From contig NC_061777.1 in the NCBI RefSeq assembly GCF_022458985.1, forward strand, positions 14,597,668 through 14,661,667: a stretch of 64,000 nucleotides of DNA, in the 5' to 3' direction. Source of the stretch: Mugil cephalus (lineage: Eukaryota > Chordata > Actinopteri > Mugiliformes > Mugilidae). Of this stretch, positions 45,501-64,000 are shown piece by piece. Under the pieces are notes generated by a model. That model was not told where the DNA came from. It searched no databases and saw nothing but the letters and a program-made list of their open reading frames with translations. The translations under genes and the position numbers were made by a program. The stretch's first letter is position 1. The number at the start of each line of letters is the position of its first letter.

Positions 45501-46269
45501 GATAAAATTATTAAATGTAATTTAGGACCATGATGCTTTCATTTACTGAGTGTACTTTTTTGTGCGTGTGCTCGTGATCGTAGGCCAACCAGCCTGGATG
45601 CCTTCGTGTTTGGTTTTGTGGCTCCACTTCACAAAGCCAGTCTTCCCAGCAGTCCTCTGCAGAACCATCTCAGACAGCTGGATAACCTCACACACTTCTG
45701 TGAAAACATCCTGGCTCTCTATTTCAGCCCGGATCACCCTTGTAAGTTCGCAGCAAACTCTAGAAATATTCATTCATTGGGACTTTAGCTTTAAGGGATT
45801 TTTTTTTTCCCAAGCACACAAAACAACTAACATCATCAGCACTTTCCTCTTTCTCACGTTGTTGTTTCATCTCATGTTTTTACTTCCGTGTTGTTACATG
45901 ACTTAACACTGAACGTCTTCTCCTGTTGGCATTGCTTTCCTTCATCTCTCTTCAGGTCCTCCCCCACCCGTTCAGGAAACAATGGACGCAAACCTCCAGA
46001 AACTAACACAGCTTGTAAACAAAGAGTCCAACTTGATAGAAAAGGTGCTTCTTCTCTCCCTTTCTCTTCTTTTGCATGGGGTTCATGGTTGCGTTCGGCA
46101 GGTACTGTCACAGTTATAGATCGGTTGTCATTGCCATTGGGGTGATAACTAAACTGTGCGTCCTTTACTGTAGATGGATGACAACCTTCGCAGCAGCCCA
46201 CAGCACAAACCGCACAGACCAGACCCCAAACCCAGTCTGTCCGGTGCAAAGAGCTCCACCCCTGCCTAA
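42543..46269 (+). CDS. mtx3: Metaxin-3, 9 coding exons
   Basis: The coding exons are 42543-42623, 43668-43737, 44351-44427, 44508-44600, 44687-44869, 44983-45059, 45584-45741, 45956-46044 and 46174-46269, joining to 307 residues. The N-terminus ([20 protein letters not shown], from residue 5, then [10 protein letters not shown]) is the thioredoxin-like GST-N/Tom37 domain. The GST-C part contains [20 protein letters not shown] (78-97), [26 protein letters not shown] and [15 protein letters not shown]. The tail [20 protein letters not shown] (about 257-276) and the following MDDNLR are metaxin-3-like. The protein ends in a hydrophilic Pro/Ser stretch with no C-terminal transmembrane helix. Metaxins act with the SAM/TOB complex in inserting beta-barrel proteins into the mitochondrial outer membrane; the role of MTX3 is less well known. 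Exon 1 has two in-frame ATGs (codons 1 and 5). The position between thbs4 and cmya5 matches the human gene order. Confidence 0.94.
43904..44266 (+). mobile_element. Degenerate Tc1/mariner copy C (mtx3 intron 2)
   Basis: Matching pieces are GAACATTTTGTCCTCAAAGT, ATGGCTAGACGACTGGGTCG, AAAAGTGGTCC, and the terminus GGTGGTCATACTGTTATGGC then TGATTGTGTA. The orientation puts transposase-derived sequence on the plus strand. It lacks most of the transposase and has many disruptions. Confidence 0.7.
45129..45490. mobile_element. Fragment of an interspersed DNA repeat (mtx3 intron 6)
   Basis: CGGTGCCTAAAAAAGTATTC, then ACC, resembles the GTGCCTTGCAAAAGTATTCA termini of a common fish DNA repeat. Later pieces such as GTTAATCTGCCCAGAACACG look like its internal part. 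Ends and family are not resolved. Confidence 0.4.
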
Positions 46270-46409
46270 CAGCCCACCCCTCAGCCCGGATCGCAGCCTT
46301 ATGAATCGTGGGGGGGAGCAGCCTGGTCGCTGCTCTGAATCTGACTCAACAACCTACAGATCTAGAAAATGCTATAAAGCTGGAGTATGACTTGAATGGG
46401 AAACCAGTT

Positions 46410-46415
46410 AATAAA
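46410..46415 (+). terminator. mtx3: mtx3 proximal poly(A) signal AATAAA
   Basis: The first canonical hexamer lies 140 nt past the stop. Further hexamers downstream mean a longer 3' UTR is possible. Confidence 0.4.
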
Positions 46416-47401
46416 TAATGCAAGTATGGCTATATAATTACAAGAGACTATTTTAAGATAATGATGATAGACTTCAGAGGTGATCGTCCGAAAGGGAAGA
46501 AAAAAATGCATGTGTGCGGTATTTAAAAATGTTGAGTGCATGTGTGAGGTTAAGGATGGAACGCTAATGTCGAGGTGCTCAAATGAAAGACACGGAGAGT
46601 TAAAGGGAACGCCACAGTGTATGAGAGGTCCAGCAGGGAGATTCACCTGAATGGGTCACACTCCTATTAACGTTTTCATCTCGTCGTTTTAAATTGATGA
46701 TTTATTTTCAGTTTGAGCTGATGATCAGGCAACAGTTGAAGTCACTTTTTAACCATCTGTCCTCTGAATCTGAATCTCTGATAATTTAACATCCACCCAG
46801 GCAAATATCCTTCATCAAATCCACTGTAATATGTTCTTATCAATGTTTGCATTGACATGTTGTACAGTGTGTGTGCAGCTATGACTAGAGAGAATTTAAC
46901 TTATTTTAACTTGGCTTTCACCTCCTCTGCTGTGTACACTTTATATCATTGTAAATATTGTCATGATTACAATCAAATTACACTAAATAGGGCTGATACG
47001 CCTTGTTCACACTTTTAGTTAAAAGCACTGAGGTAATGAAAGGGCCTTACATGTTGTGTTAATTTATTTATGCGTAACATTTGGGACCAATTTGTGTCTA
47101 TATGCAAGTTGTCCTAAATACTATCAGCCACCGCTGTCTTTTAATCTTTGTTTTTGATTGTTTTAAATTTGTATTTTGCATTTTGTTGTCGCCTTGATTT
47201 TCCACAACCATTTTCTAACGTGTATTTAGATTTTTTTGAATTTCTGCTGCTTTAATTGACCTGTTTAACGGTCCCATTTGTTTGAACTGACGTGTATGCG
47301 CAACATCTCATGACGTGCCTTTTGTTTTACTTTGTTCCTATAGTCTGATTTCTACGGAAATGTGGCTGTAGTTTGTTTTGCAGTAATGTTTCATCACAGC
47401 T

Positions 47402-48076
47402 CACACGCTACCGGTCAAAAGTTTTAGAACACTCTACTATTTCTTTCTATTTTGTTTTTTTTATTATTATTATTGAAATGTGTGCAGTTTAATGTCTCAT
47501 TTTACTCTGAAATGAAAGCATAGACCAAATAAACAACTGACGTTAAAAAAAAAAAAAATCATGGAATCAATATATAATCCACATTATTCTTAACTTTGGA
47601 CACCTGTCTGTGAAGGTTCTCAGTCGTCCAGGTCACGATAATCCAAAATGCATTTGAATAAATGCAACTGGACTTGTAGAATTTCTTGAAAATGTTTCAC
47701 CACTCGTCCGAGTAGCAAAGAAGCCATTTGGCTGCTTTAACAAGTTAACACAGTTGTGACATTCTTTCTTTCTAAAATGGAAATAATCAAATATTTTCTG
47801 GACAGTTCTTCACAAATCTGTTGCACAAGTTCCCAGAAATGTGTGGCACTTGTAGCGCGCTTTGCTTTCACTCTTCTGTCCAGTTCATTACAAACCATCT
47901 CCATGGAGACCAGGCCGTCCTCTCCATGTTTCCAAGCTTTCCGTCTTGTTTTTGTCCTGAGGTAGTTCTGGTGTAGGCTGGGCTAAAGTTCTGGGTCACG
48001 CTGCAGGATGGAGCCCTGACCAACTATATCAGAAGATACCGTGTGCTGTTCTTAAACATTTGACCGGTAGCGTGTG
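47402..48076. mobile_element. Tc1-like element with terminal inverted repeats and a nested insertion
   Basis: The left end CACACGCTACCGGTCAAAAG, then TTTTAGAACA, pairs with the right end, whose reverse complement is CACACGCTACCGGTCAAATG then TTTAAGAACA. The first 17 bp are identical. Internal TGAAATGAAAGCATAGACCA belongs to the same widespread fish family. A block at about 47597-47740 (with TCTCAGTCGTCCAGGTCACG and GAATTTCTTGAAAATGTTTC) looks like a different repeat inserted later. There is no intact transposase frame. Confidence 0.75.
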
Positions 48077-49525
48077 TTACTGAACTGTGTCTACTTTGTG
48101 TTACTCTTCATTTTCTTTGTGTGTTTCTGCCAAATGATGTTCATACATTAAGATACTTCCCCAAAAAACAACAACAACAACAAAAAATCTATTCTCTTCA
48201 CATGTTCATTTCCTTAAAAGCACCATATTTAGAAACATGCTCATTGGTGCGTTGTGCCTTCATGACTGCTGGTCTTTGTACAAGTGTCAAAATACTAACC
48301 CTGTCCTTCACACATGATCCTCGTCCGTTCTGTTGCAGTTCATAATCGACTGACAGCTGGTAACACCTGTTTTCACATTATTTAAATACAAGTCTCATAC
48401 AACCATGCTCTGGTCACCTGTCTTTTTTTTTTTCTTCAGACTTTTTGTTACCTTTTTTCTTTTTAAACTCAACTCTTTCCTGGATCCCCCGACTGAGCTG
48501 ATGCACCAGTGCATGCTGTCGGGCGACTTGTTTTTCCAGGAACAATTACAGAAGCTTTCACTGCCGCACCGCTCAGATGGTGTGATCATTTGTTTAGACG
48601 TGCGGAGGATAGGGAGTTCTTTGTCTGGCGCTGGCCTTGGACGTGGAAAAAACTAAAGCAATCTGAGAGGAAATGATGCATGCTCAACTTTTAGATATTC
48701 TCACGCTGAGGCATTTCTTGGCTGGCTCTTTAGTAGCTCCAGTAAAAAAAAAAAAAGAAATTGTGCTAAATAGGTATATTTGGTTTTACTGATGATGATT
48801 AATAGTGACTCCATCATTGATTGTGTGCGTATCGGATGTCTCTGCCGGACTGCGCCAAAGAATTTGCCTGTCGGGAAGATAAACTGCAACACCCTTTTCC
48901 AACCTAACCCCGGCTCGGTGTTATCCTTTACAGGAAGACAGACAGTCCCAGTAAAACGGGGCTGTCACTTTTTTTTTTAAAGAGCTTTCCTTCATGCTCC
49001 AGCTGAGCAGTCCAGCACATCACACGGAGGCCAGACGCCGCTCCCTGATGGCTTGCATGTGTATGCCCACCACACCTCTTCTTCTTCTTCTTCCTCTCTC
49101 CCTCCCATCTCTCTCTCTTTTTTTTCTCCAGAACAGATGAAAAGTGTCAGATATGAGGGGAAAAAATGTGCGAGTGCCTGGAAAATAGTGACGTGACATA
49201 TCTACATTAACTGTAAGTCATATAAAAAGGCACTTTGAGGTGTATATTGTAGTTCACTCAACTTGAGTCGTTTATTTCTAGCTTAGCAGTAATCCACCTT
49301 AGGTGTATGGAGTGTGGAAGTGTAATTGAGGATAAAATTACATGGCAGTAAGCTCTTTTAATGAAAACACGAAAAAGTAATTGATTTCCATTAATCTCTG
49401 GTAATGATTATGTGTTTTCCAGGAGCTTTTGAGACGACTGAAAATATGATCCACTTTTCCAGGCCTATAATAGTGATACAACTAATGGAGTACTCAGGCC
49501 CTCTGGTGGTGGATACATGTTAGAG

Positions 49526-50331
49526 CAGCGGTTCCTAAATTTCTTTCTTTCCTGCATAAACAATTAAAGAATAAAGTGATTAAACTGAATCTTTTTCTTT
49601 TTGTACAGTGTGGGTATACATAACATAACTATTTGTGTGGACATGGGGGAATATTACCAGGTCTATCGCTGACAAACTGATGCTGAACTGAACCAACCCC
49701 GTCTCTCCGCCACTTCCTATTAACGTGATGTTTATTACTCCTAAATACATGACAACAAGTTGAGCGTTTGCAGCCCTGATCTCTGCAGATTATGGAAATT
49801 ATGTCACAACATGAAACGGCACAAGATCTCATTGAACAGGAAGGAAGGAAGGACACCATGAGATCTGATAACGTCGGCTTTGCAAGTAACCAATAACTTG
49901 AAATGCTGAGATGAAGCTTTGAGACATGACACTTTAACAGAGTTATTTATAATAACACACTTAGGTCATTCTTACATTTCCTCTGAATCCAGTCCTGCCT
50001 GTCAATGAAACCTAACCTAAGGCAGTGTCTTACTCTTTTTTTTAATGATAATAATCAGTCACCAGCACATTAAAGTTTCTCTGAGATGTTGTTTTATTCA
50101 TAAAATAAGAATAAAAGATGCAATGAGCTGGTACCACAGGTAACAAAATGGCCTAGAACTAGTTCTGACTGAGGGCCGAAACCTGTGCTTTTAAAAAGTT
50201 GTGTACAGAAACCTTTGATCACTCATTAAGTTTCTTGATCGTGATTTTATTCAGTGGAAGACGAAGCTTCACCCCCGTGGTCTTCTCCACCCGTTCACAG
50301 GGAGGTGTGGACCCCAGTTTGGGAACCAATG
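49526..50331. mobile_element. Possible decayed hAT element
   Basis: The left CAGCGGTTCCTAAATTTC and the inverted right end CATTGGTTCCCAAACTGGGG resemble hAT CAGNGGTTCC termini. The flanks TGTTAGAG (left) and TGTTAGGG (right) are a near-match, but only if the right end is set 2 bp further in. Confidence 0.4.
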
Positions 50332-51109
50332 TTAGGGCGTACGAGTCAAATCAAACAAATCTGGCCAGTTGTTCAAATAGAGAAATAATCATATCCTATT
50401 AGATCAGACGAGAAAATCAGTTTACAAGACAGGGAAAGAAAAACAGCTGATCTGCATCCGCCTTCACACGCAAATAATAAAACAGAGAACTGATCATGTC
50501 CGTTTAAAAAGGTTATTTACACTAAACATGTCTATTCACATTATGAAACACGGATTAAAAAGTGCTACGGTGTGTGTTTAGAGATATGAACGCGCTGTCT
50601 AAACCTCGGGATGATAAAAGATAGAACTACCATGGCTTGAGCCACTAATTAAAGCAGGTATTCTTGATCTGTTTTCAGAGAAAACTGGTAAATTAAACAT
50701 TTACAAAAAAGTAAAAAACTGTCACCTCAGCATACTTGATGGTCAGATTTACAGAATGACAAGCAGCATTTCACTTTTCCTTCAACAAATTACAAGAAGC
50801 AATTAAAGTAAAGATTTCAGAGCACTCAATTCCAGTCATTTTTACTTCTGTCACTTTTGATATGTACAAGATAATTTTCATTTCTTTTGCTTCAAAAGTA
50901 TTAATATTCAATTTGCGTTCAATCAGGAAAAATATTCTTCTAAACAATTAAAATCCCTTTTTCCAAAAACACACACGGACCAATGGGCCCCAATCTCCTG
51001 CATTAGTGTTAACGGTAATCGTCCTGATCATTATAAAATAAAACCAGTCAAATCAACCAATGTCCAACATGAACTGTAAAGTCCTCAGCGAGTGTGACAC
51101 GTCGTGGAG

Positions 51110-60804
<9,695 letters not shown>

Positions 60805-61207
60805 CTTGGTGGTAACTTTACTCCAAATCTCTTCCTTTTAATTTCCAGTGTTTTTTTGCGTGTTTTAAAATCCTCTTAGTGTTTTCAGCGTCTCTGAATT
60901 GGGAGTTGCTCTGCCCGTTTGTGTCATTCTAAGTTGGGAGTCGTCCATCTGACTCAGCGAGGGACAGAAATAGACCGAGAGGGGAATGAAAAGAGGGGAG
61001 TGAAGACAGAGTATGGGTCAAGCGGTGAGAGAACATTGGTGTCACCGGCTTTTTTGTGTCAGGCACACAAGCCGGTAACTCTTAAGAAGTATAGAGTTTT
61101 TCGAAACCTTACAAAGAGGCCGTTAGTGTGTCGCATTTTTGTGTGTGTCGAGGGCTAACAACTGACTGAGGCAGTGTGACTTTAAGTTCAAAATCCCCTT
61201 TGCTAGG

Positions 61208-61217
61208 TTAAATATAG
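61208..61217. promoter_or_regulatory. cmya5: MEF2 box upstream of cmya5
   Basis: TTAAATATAG is a perfect YTAWWWWTAR match about 400 nt before the cmya5 start codon. The mammalian gene is a reported direct MEF2A target. Confidence 0.5.
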
Positions 61218-61696
61218 GCCGTGAGCTGAAACAGTACCCTCGGTCCCCCTCACTGCTGTCGGTGGCAACGCTAAACAGCGCCTCGAACACACATACACAC
61301 ATCCTGTAAGGTTATATGCCTCCTATCAGGGCTGGCACTGCGGAGAAGTCATAAAACTGTGTAATGAGGCGTCAAACCCCTGAACAAAAAAAAAAAAAAA
61401 AAGTCAACACGCTGCCTGCCAGAAAAGAGTGCACACTATATCCAAACAAAAAGCGCAGATATCAAAGATTCATCCTTATTATTTTTATTTTTCAAGGTAA
61501 AAATCACTGTAAGGAGGCACCAGATGAAGATGAAGAAACTGCATGATCAGGGAAACAAAATAACTACAAGATCTTTGGCATGGCTTTTATACTGAGGATC
61601 AGTATTAGTTCCAATTAACTGCAAGGTGAGCAGAGTTGTTATTATTATCTCAGTTGTCAGAATTGGCTGGTTGCTTTGGTGAATTACCTGCAAATG

Positions 61697-62088
61697 TACA
61701 TCAATCAGTCATAAAATTATGACCGCCTTTCTATTATTGTATGAGTGTTGTTAGTGGGGGCCTTTGGGTGCTGTGGGTTGAGGGGAGGGGCCTCCGTGGA
61801 TCAGTCTTGTTCCATTGCATCCCACAGATACTTCATCAGTTTGGGATCTAGTGAATTTAGAGGCCAAGTCAACACCTTGTGCTGTTTTTCATAGTTTTTT
61901 TGAGTTGCTCCTAAACCGTTTTTTGTGTGCAGCCATCAATGTGTGTCATTGCTATGAGGTGGGGGTGACTGGTCTCCACATGAATGCCAGATGCAAAAGT
62001 TTCCCAGCAGAACACTGTATTGTCACAAGATGTTTAGTGTTATTGCCTCTCCTGTCAGTGGTCATAATGTTGTGGCTGATCAGTGCGC
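61697..62088 (-). mobile_element. Degenerate Tc1/mariner copy D (between cmya5 and tent2)
   Basis: It begins TACATCAATCAGTCATAAAA then TTATGACCG, and ends GTCAGTGGTCATAATGTTGT then GGCTGATCAGTG, giving recognisable inverted ends. The middle (GAATTTAGAGGCCAAGTCAA and CACCTTGTGCTGTTTTT) matches copy B at 34034-34468, including the same large internal deletion. No intact transposase frame. Confidence 0.75.
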
Positions 62089-62180
62089 ATCTCACTTTGT
62101 TGACACCTTTAAAAATTTTAGCAGAGATTTTAGTGGAGCTCAAAAATGACGAGTAAAACCAACATTCATACATCTTCAGA

Positions 62181-62186
62181 TTTATT
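62181..62186 (-). terminator. tent2: Candidate tent2 poly(A) signal
   Basis: TTTATT on the plus strand is AATAAA on the minus strand, about 850 nt past the tent2 stop. The intervening 62190-63032 is non-coding and fits a 3' UTR. Confidence 0.45.
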
Positions 62187-63032
62187 CTTTTCTTTTTTTT
62201 TTAAATAAACATTTAAAAGTCAATAATTCACAAAAATATCTGGAAGAAAATATTAAGCAAAGATAGAGCACATACTCAAAAGTGTAAATTCTTTAAATAA
62301 CTTATGCACTAAGTGATGCAAAAGTGAGGAGATGACCCCGGTTTTTTATCCCAATCCATCAGGCAGACGCCGACATAAAATGACACCAGTCAATGAGGAA
62401 GAACGTGGCACTACTGCTAGAACGATAAAGCAATATTCAGAGCCTGGAACCTTAAAGTCGCTTAAATTATGACTAATTTAAACTCTTCATAAAAAAAAAA
62501 AAAGGTGGTCTGTTTTTAGTGGAGCTTAGAAACCTAAAGATGCCATTTAACGCAGCTGCAGTAGAAACGACGTGTCCCACATTAAAGTCACTACTGACCT
62601 ATAAAAATAGAAAAAAGGCTTTGATTTTACAGGTTGGTCCGGACAGGCGGTAAATATAACTGTACATGTATGGCTCCGGCAGCGTGGGTGCGGTAAATAT
62701 GGCTGAGATGAATCTCTCAAACATAAACGCTGCTTCCATTTAACTGACTTTACACGTGACAAGGTTACTAATATCATTTTGTGTCACCTCGTACCTTTCA
62801 AATAAACATACTGCTAGGTGGACTGGAAAAGGATGGTCCATGTAGCAGCAATAACAGTGGCCATTATTATCCTGCTTCAGTGCAACATCTGAGTTTAGGA
62901 CTCTGGTGTCGCTCCACATATGTTGGAGCATTCAGTCCCACAGTCTTTCTCTTTTAGCGCATCCCCAAAGATCCCACATTGTTCCTGGTGACAGGCCCAC
63001 ACTGAGGTAGAAGAAGCCATTGGAGCCACCTC

Positions 63033-63480
63033 TTATCTCCTGGACGACTCTTTATTAATGATGGATCTGACTGGGAGGATCGAGTTCAGGTCCTTCCTCT
63101 GCTGCAATATCCGATACGACTGCGCACACACAGATGTGGGAAACAAGAGCAACTGTGAATAACCTGCAGCCGCTTGAAAGACGAGAGAAATGTGAACATA
63201 TGAACCTATGTGTGTCTCACCTTAGCAAACTCAGCTTTAATGGCGTCGAACTTGATCTTCTCGTGGACCGCCCTCGCTACGTTATTTCTTTCGAATGGCT
63301 CTGAAACACAGGGAAGCACCGTTTCATCACCGTGAACGCTTCTCATGCTGAAGTGATGGCGGCCACGGCACACAGAGGAAATGTTTACCTTCCACACATA
63401 TGAATTTGTTTCTCCACTCTAGAGAATTGGTCTTGGGCAAAGCTTTGGCCTCTCGAACAGAGATCACCTGTTTATCCCAC
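63033..63480 (-). CDS. tent2: Terminal nucleotidyltransferase 2 (PAPD4/GLD2), last three coding exons, 5' part outside the window
   Basis: The visible exons in gene order are 63389-63480, 63221-63300 and 63033-63119. They read WDKQVISVREAKALPK..., then EPFERNNVARAVHEKIKFDA..., then SYRILQQRKDLNSILPVRSI..., ending at a TAA. This closely follows the C-terminus of human TENT2/PAPD4 (RWDKQVISVREAKA, CVEEPF, TARAVHEKQKFDMIK, DLNSILPVR), the end of the PAP-associated domain. TENT2 lengthens poly(A) tails of mRNAs and adds adenosines to some microRNAs in the cytoplasm. The catalytic nucleotidyltransferase domain is not in this window; 63481-64000 looks intronic, with no further exon found. Adjacency to cmya5 matches the human order. 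Confidence 0.9.
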
Positions 63481-64000
63481 CTGAAGGTCACAGAGAAAAC
63501 AACAGAAGTGGAAAAGATTTAGTGCTTATGAAGGAACACGAGCATCAAAGAACTATGACGTCACTTGTCTCCGGACCAAAAAGCTGAACTTGAACACATC
63601 TCAAAGGCTACAGTCAGACAATGAGGAGCTACTACCCAGAGGAACGTCTCTCCTGAATGGTGCCATCACTTGGTGACTACGTGTCCTTGTGGAAATATTT
63701 CTGCATTTAAACGTTCAGATTTGAAGACAGAAAATTAAAAAAAGACTTCTCGGTGCCACTTCCAACATTTTGTTTACACTCATTTCTATTTTTCATCCCA
63801 TGCGGTGGTTTTCTGAGCTACGAGTAAATCAAAGTGATCTTTGGGACTCGTTGTGACGCAGCTGAAAAACACAACTGACAATTTTGCAGGACACGCCACC
63901 ATAACTACGGTCACAGATGCTCACCAATGGCGAAAACACTGGAAAACGGTCGACTGTCGGCCCAGAGAGACTCAAGTGTTTAATAGTCTGGAATAAAACA

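Larger units (their letters stand above)
46420..51060. other. mtx3-cmya5 convergent intergenic region
   Basis: There is no recognisable coding exon. Contents are the unannotated mtx3 3' UTR tail, a Tc1-like element with a nested insertion (47402-48076), polypyrimidine runs (about 49078-49125), a possible decayed hAT (49526-50331), and the cmya5 3' UTR. TTTATT (minus-strand AATAAA) at 50093-50098 is one candidate cmya5 poly(A) signal. Confidence 0.6.
60805..62180. other. cmya5 upstream region / tent2 downstream region
   Basis: cmya5 and tent2 point the same way, so this stretch holds the cmya5 promoter and the tent2 3' flank. It contains a MEF2 box (61208-61217), a poly(A) run (61386-61401) and Tc1/mariner copy D (61697-62088). 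No coding exon is recognised. Confidence 0.6.

Noticed and set aside
63900-63995. Possible further tent2 exon with a GTGAGC donor near 63950
   Set aside because: The open reading (…SLSGPTVDRFPVFSPL) does not resemble the TENT2 sequence expected before WDKQVISV.

Overview
This 64 kb window is nuclear DNA from a vertebrate, almost certainly a ray-finned (teleost, probably percomorph) fish. The evidence is interrupted genes with GT-AG introns, vertebrate-only families (SERINC5, thrombospondin-4, metaxin-3, CMYA5/myospryn, TENT2), compact introns, abundant CA/GATA microsatellites and fish-type Tc1/mariner, hAT and tRNA-SINE debris. There are no operons, CRISPR arrays or other prokaryotic structures.

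Layout from left to right: an intergenic arm (1-5.3 kb) with one unique-looking segment at about 0.56-1.27 kb that may be a conserved non-coding element; cdk7 (+, 12 coding exons, 5469-9884, 343 aa); serinc5 (+, 12 coding exons, 12655-30845, 455 aa, with an 8.4 kb first intron); thbs4 (-, 23 coding exons, 40310-32906, 954 aa), tail-to-tail with serinc5; mtx3 (+, 9 coding exons, 42543-46269, 307 aa), head-to-head with thbs4; a repeat-rich convergent gap; cmya5 (-, 14 coding exons including one 2.7 kb exon and one 23-nt micro-exon, 60804-51110, 1685 aa); and the last three coding exons of tent2 (-, 63480-63033), whose 5' part lies beyond the window. I joined the exons by hand. In each of the five complete genes the splice phases agree and give one open frame.

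The genes do not form a pathway. cdk7 acts in transcription and cell-cycle control, serinc5 is a multipass membrane protein, thbs4 is a secreted matrix protein of muscle and tendon, mtx3 belongs to the mitochondrial outer membrane, cmya5 is a striated-muscle scaffold, and tent2 is a cytoplasmic poly(A) polymerase. serinc5-thbs4-mtx3-cmya5-tent2 matches the gene order I know from human 5q14; cdk7 next to serinc5 differs from human, where CDK7 is at 5q13.

The most notable non-genic signals are a hAT-type element with a perfect 8-bp target duplication, four degenerate copies of one Tc1/mariner family (two sharing an internal deletion), an unassigned element of about 1 kb with long inverted ends, a Tc1-like element carrying a nested insertion, near-consensus RFX X-boxes, a MEF2 box upstream of cmya5, and a very tight serinc5/thbs4 polyadenylation junction. 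I found no evidence of a wholly new biological system; what is offered is a set of gene models and repeat structures to test.
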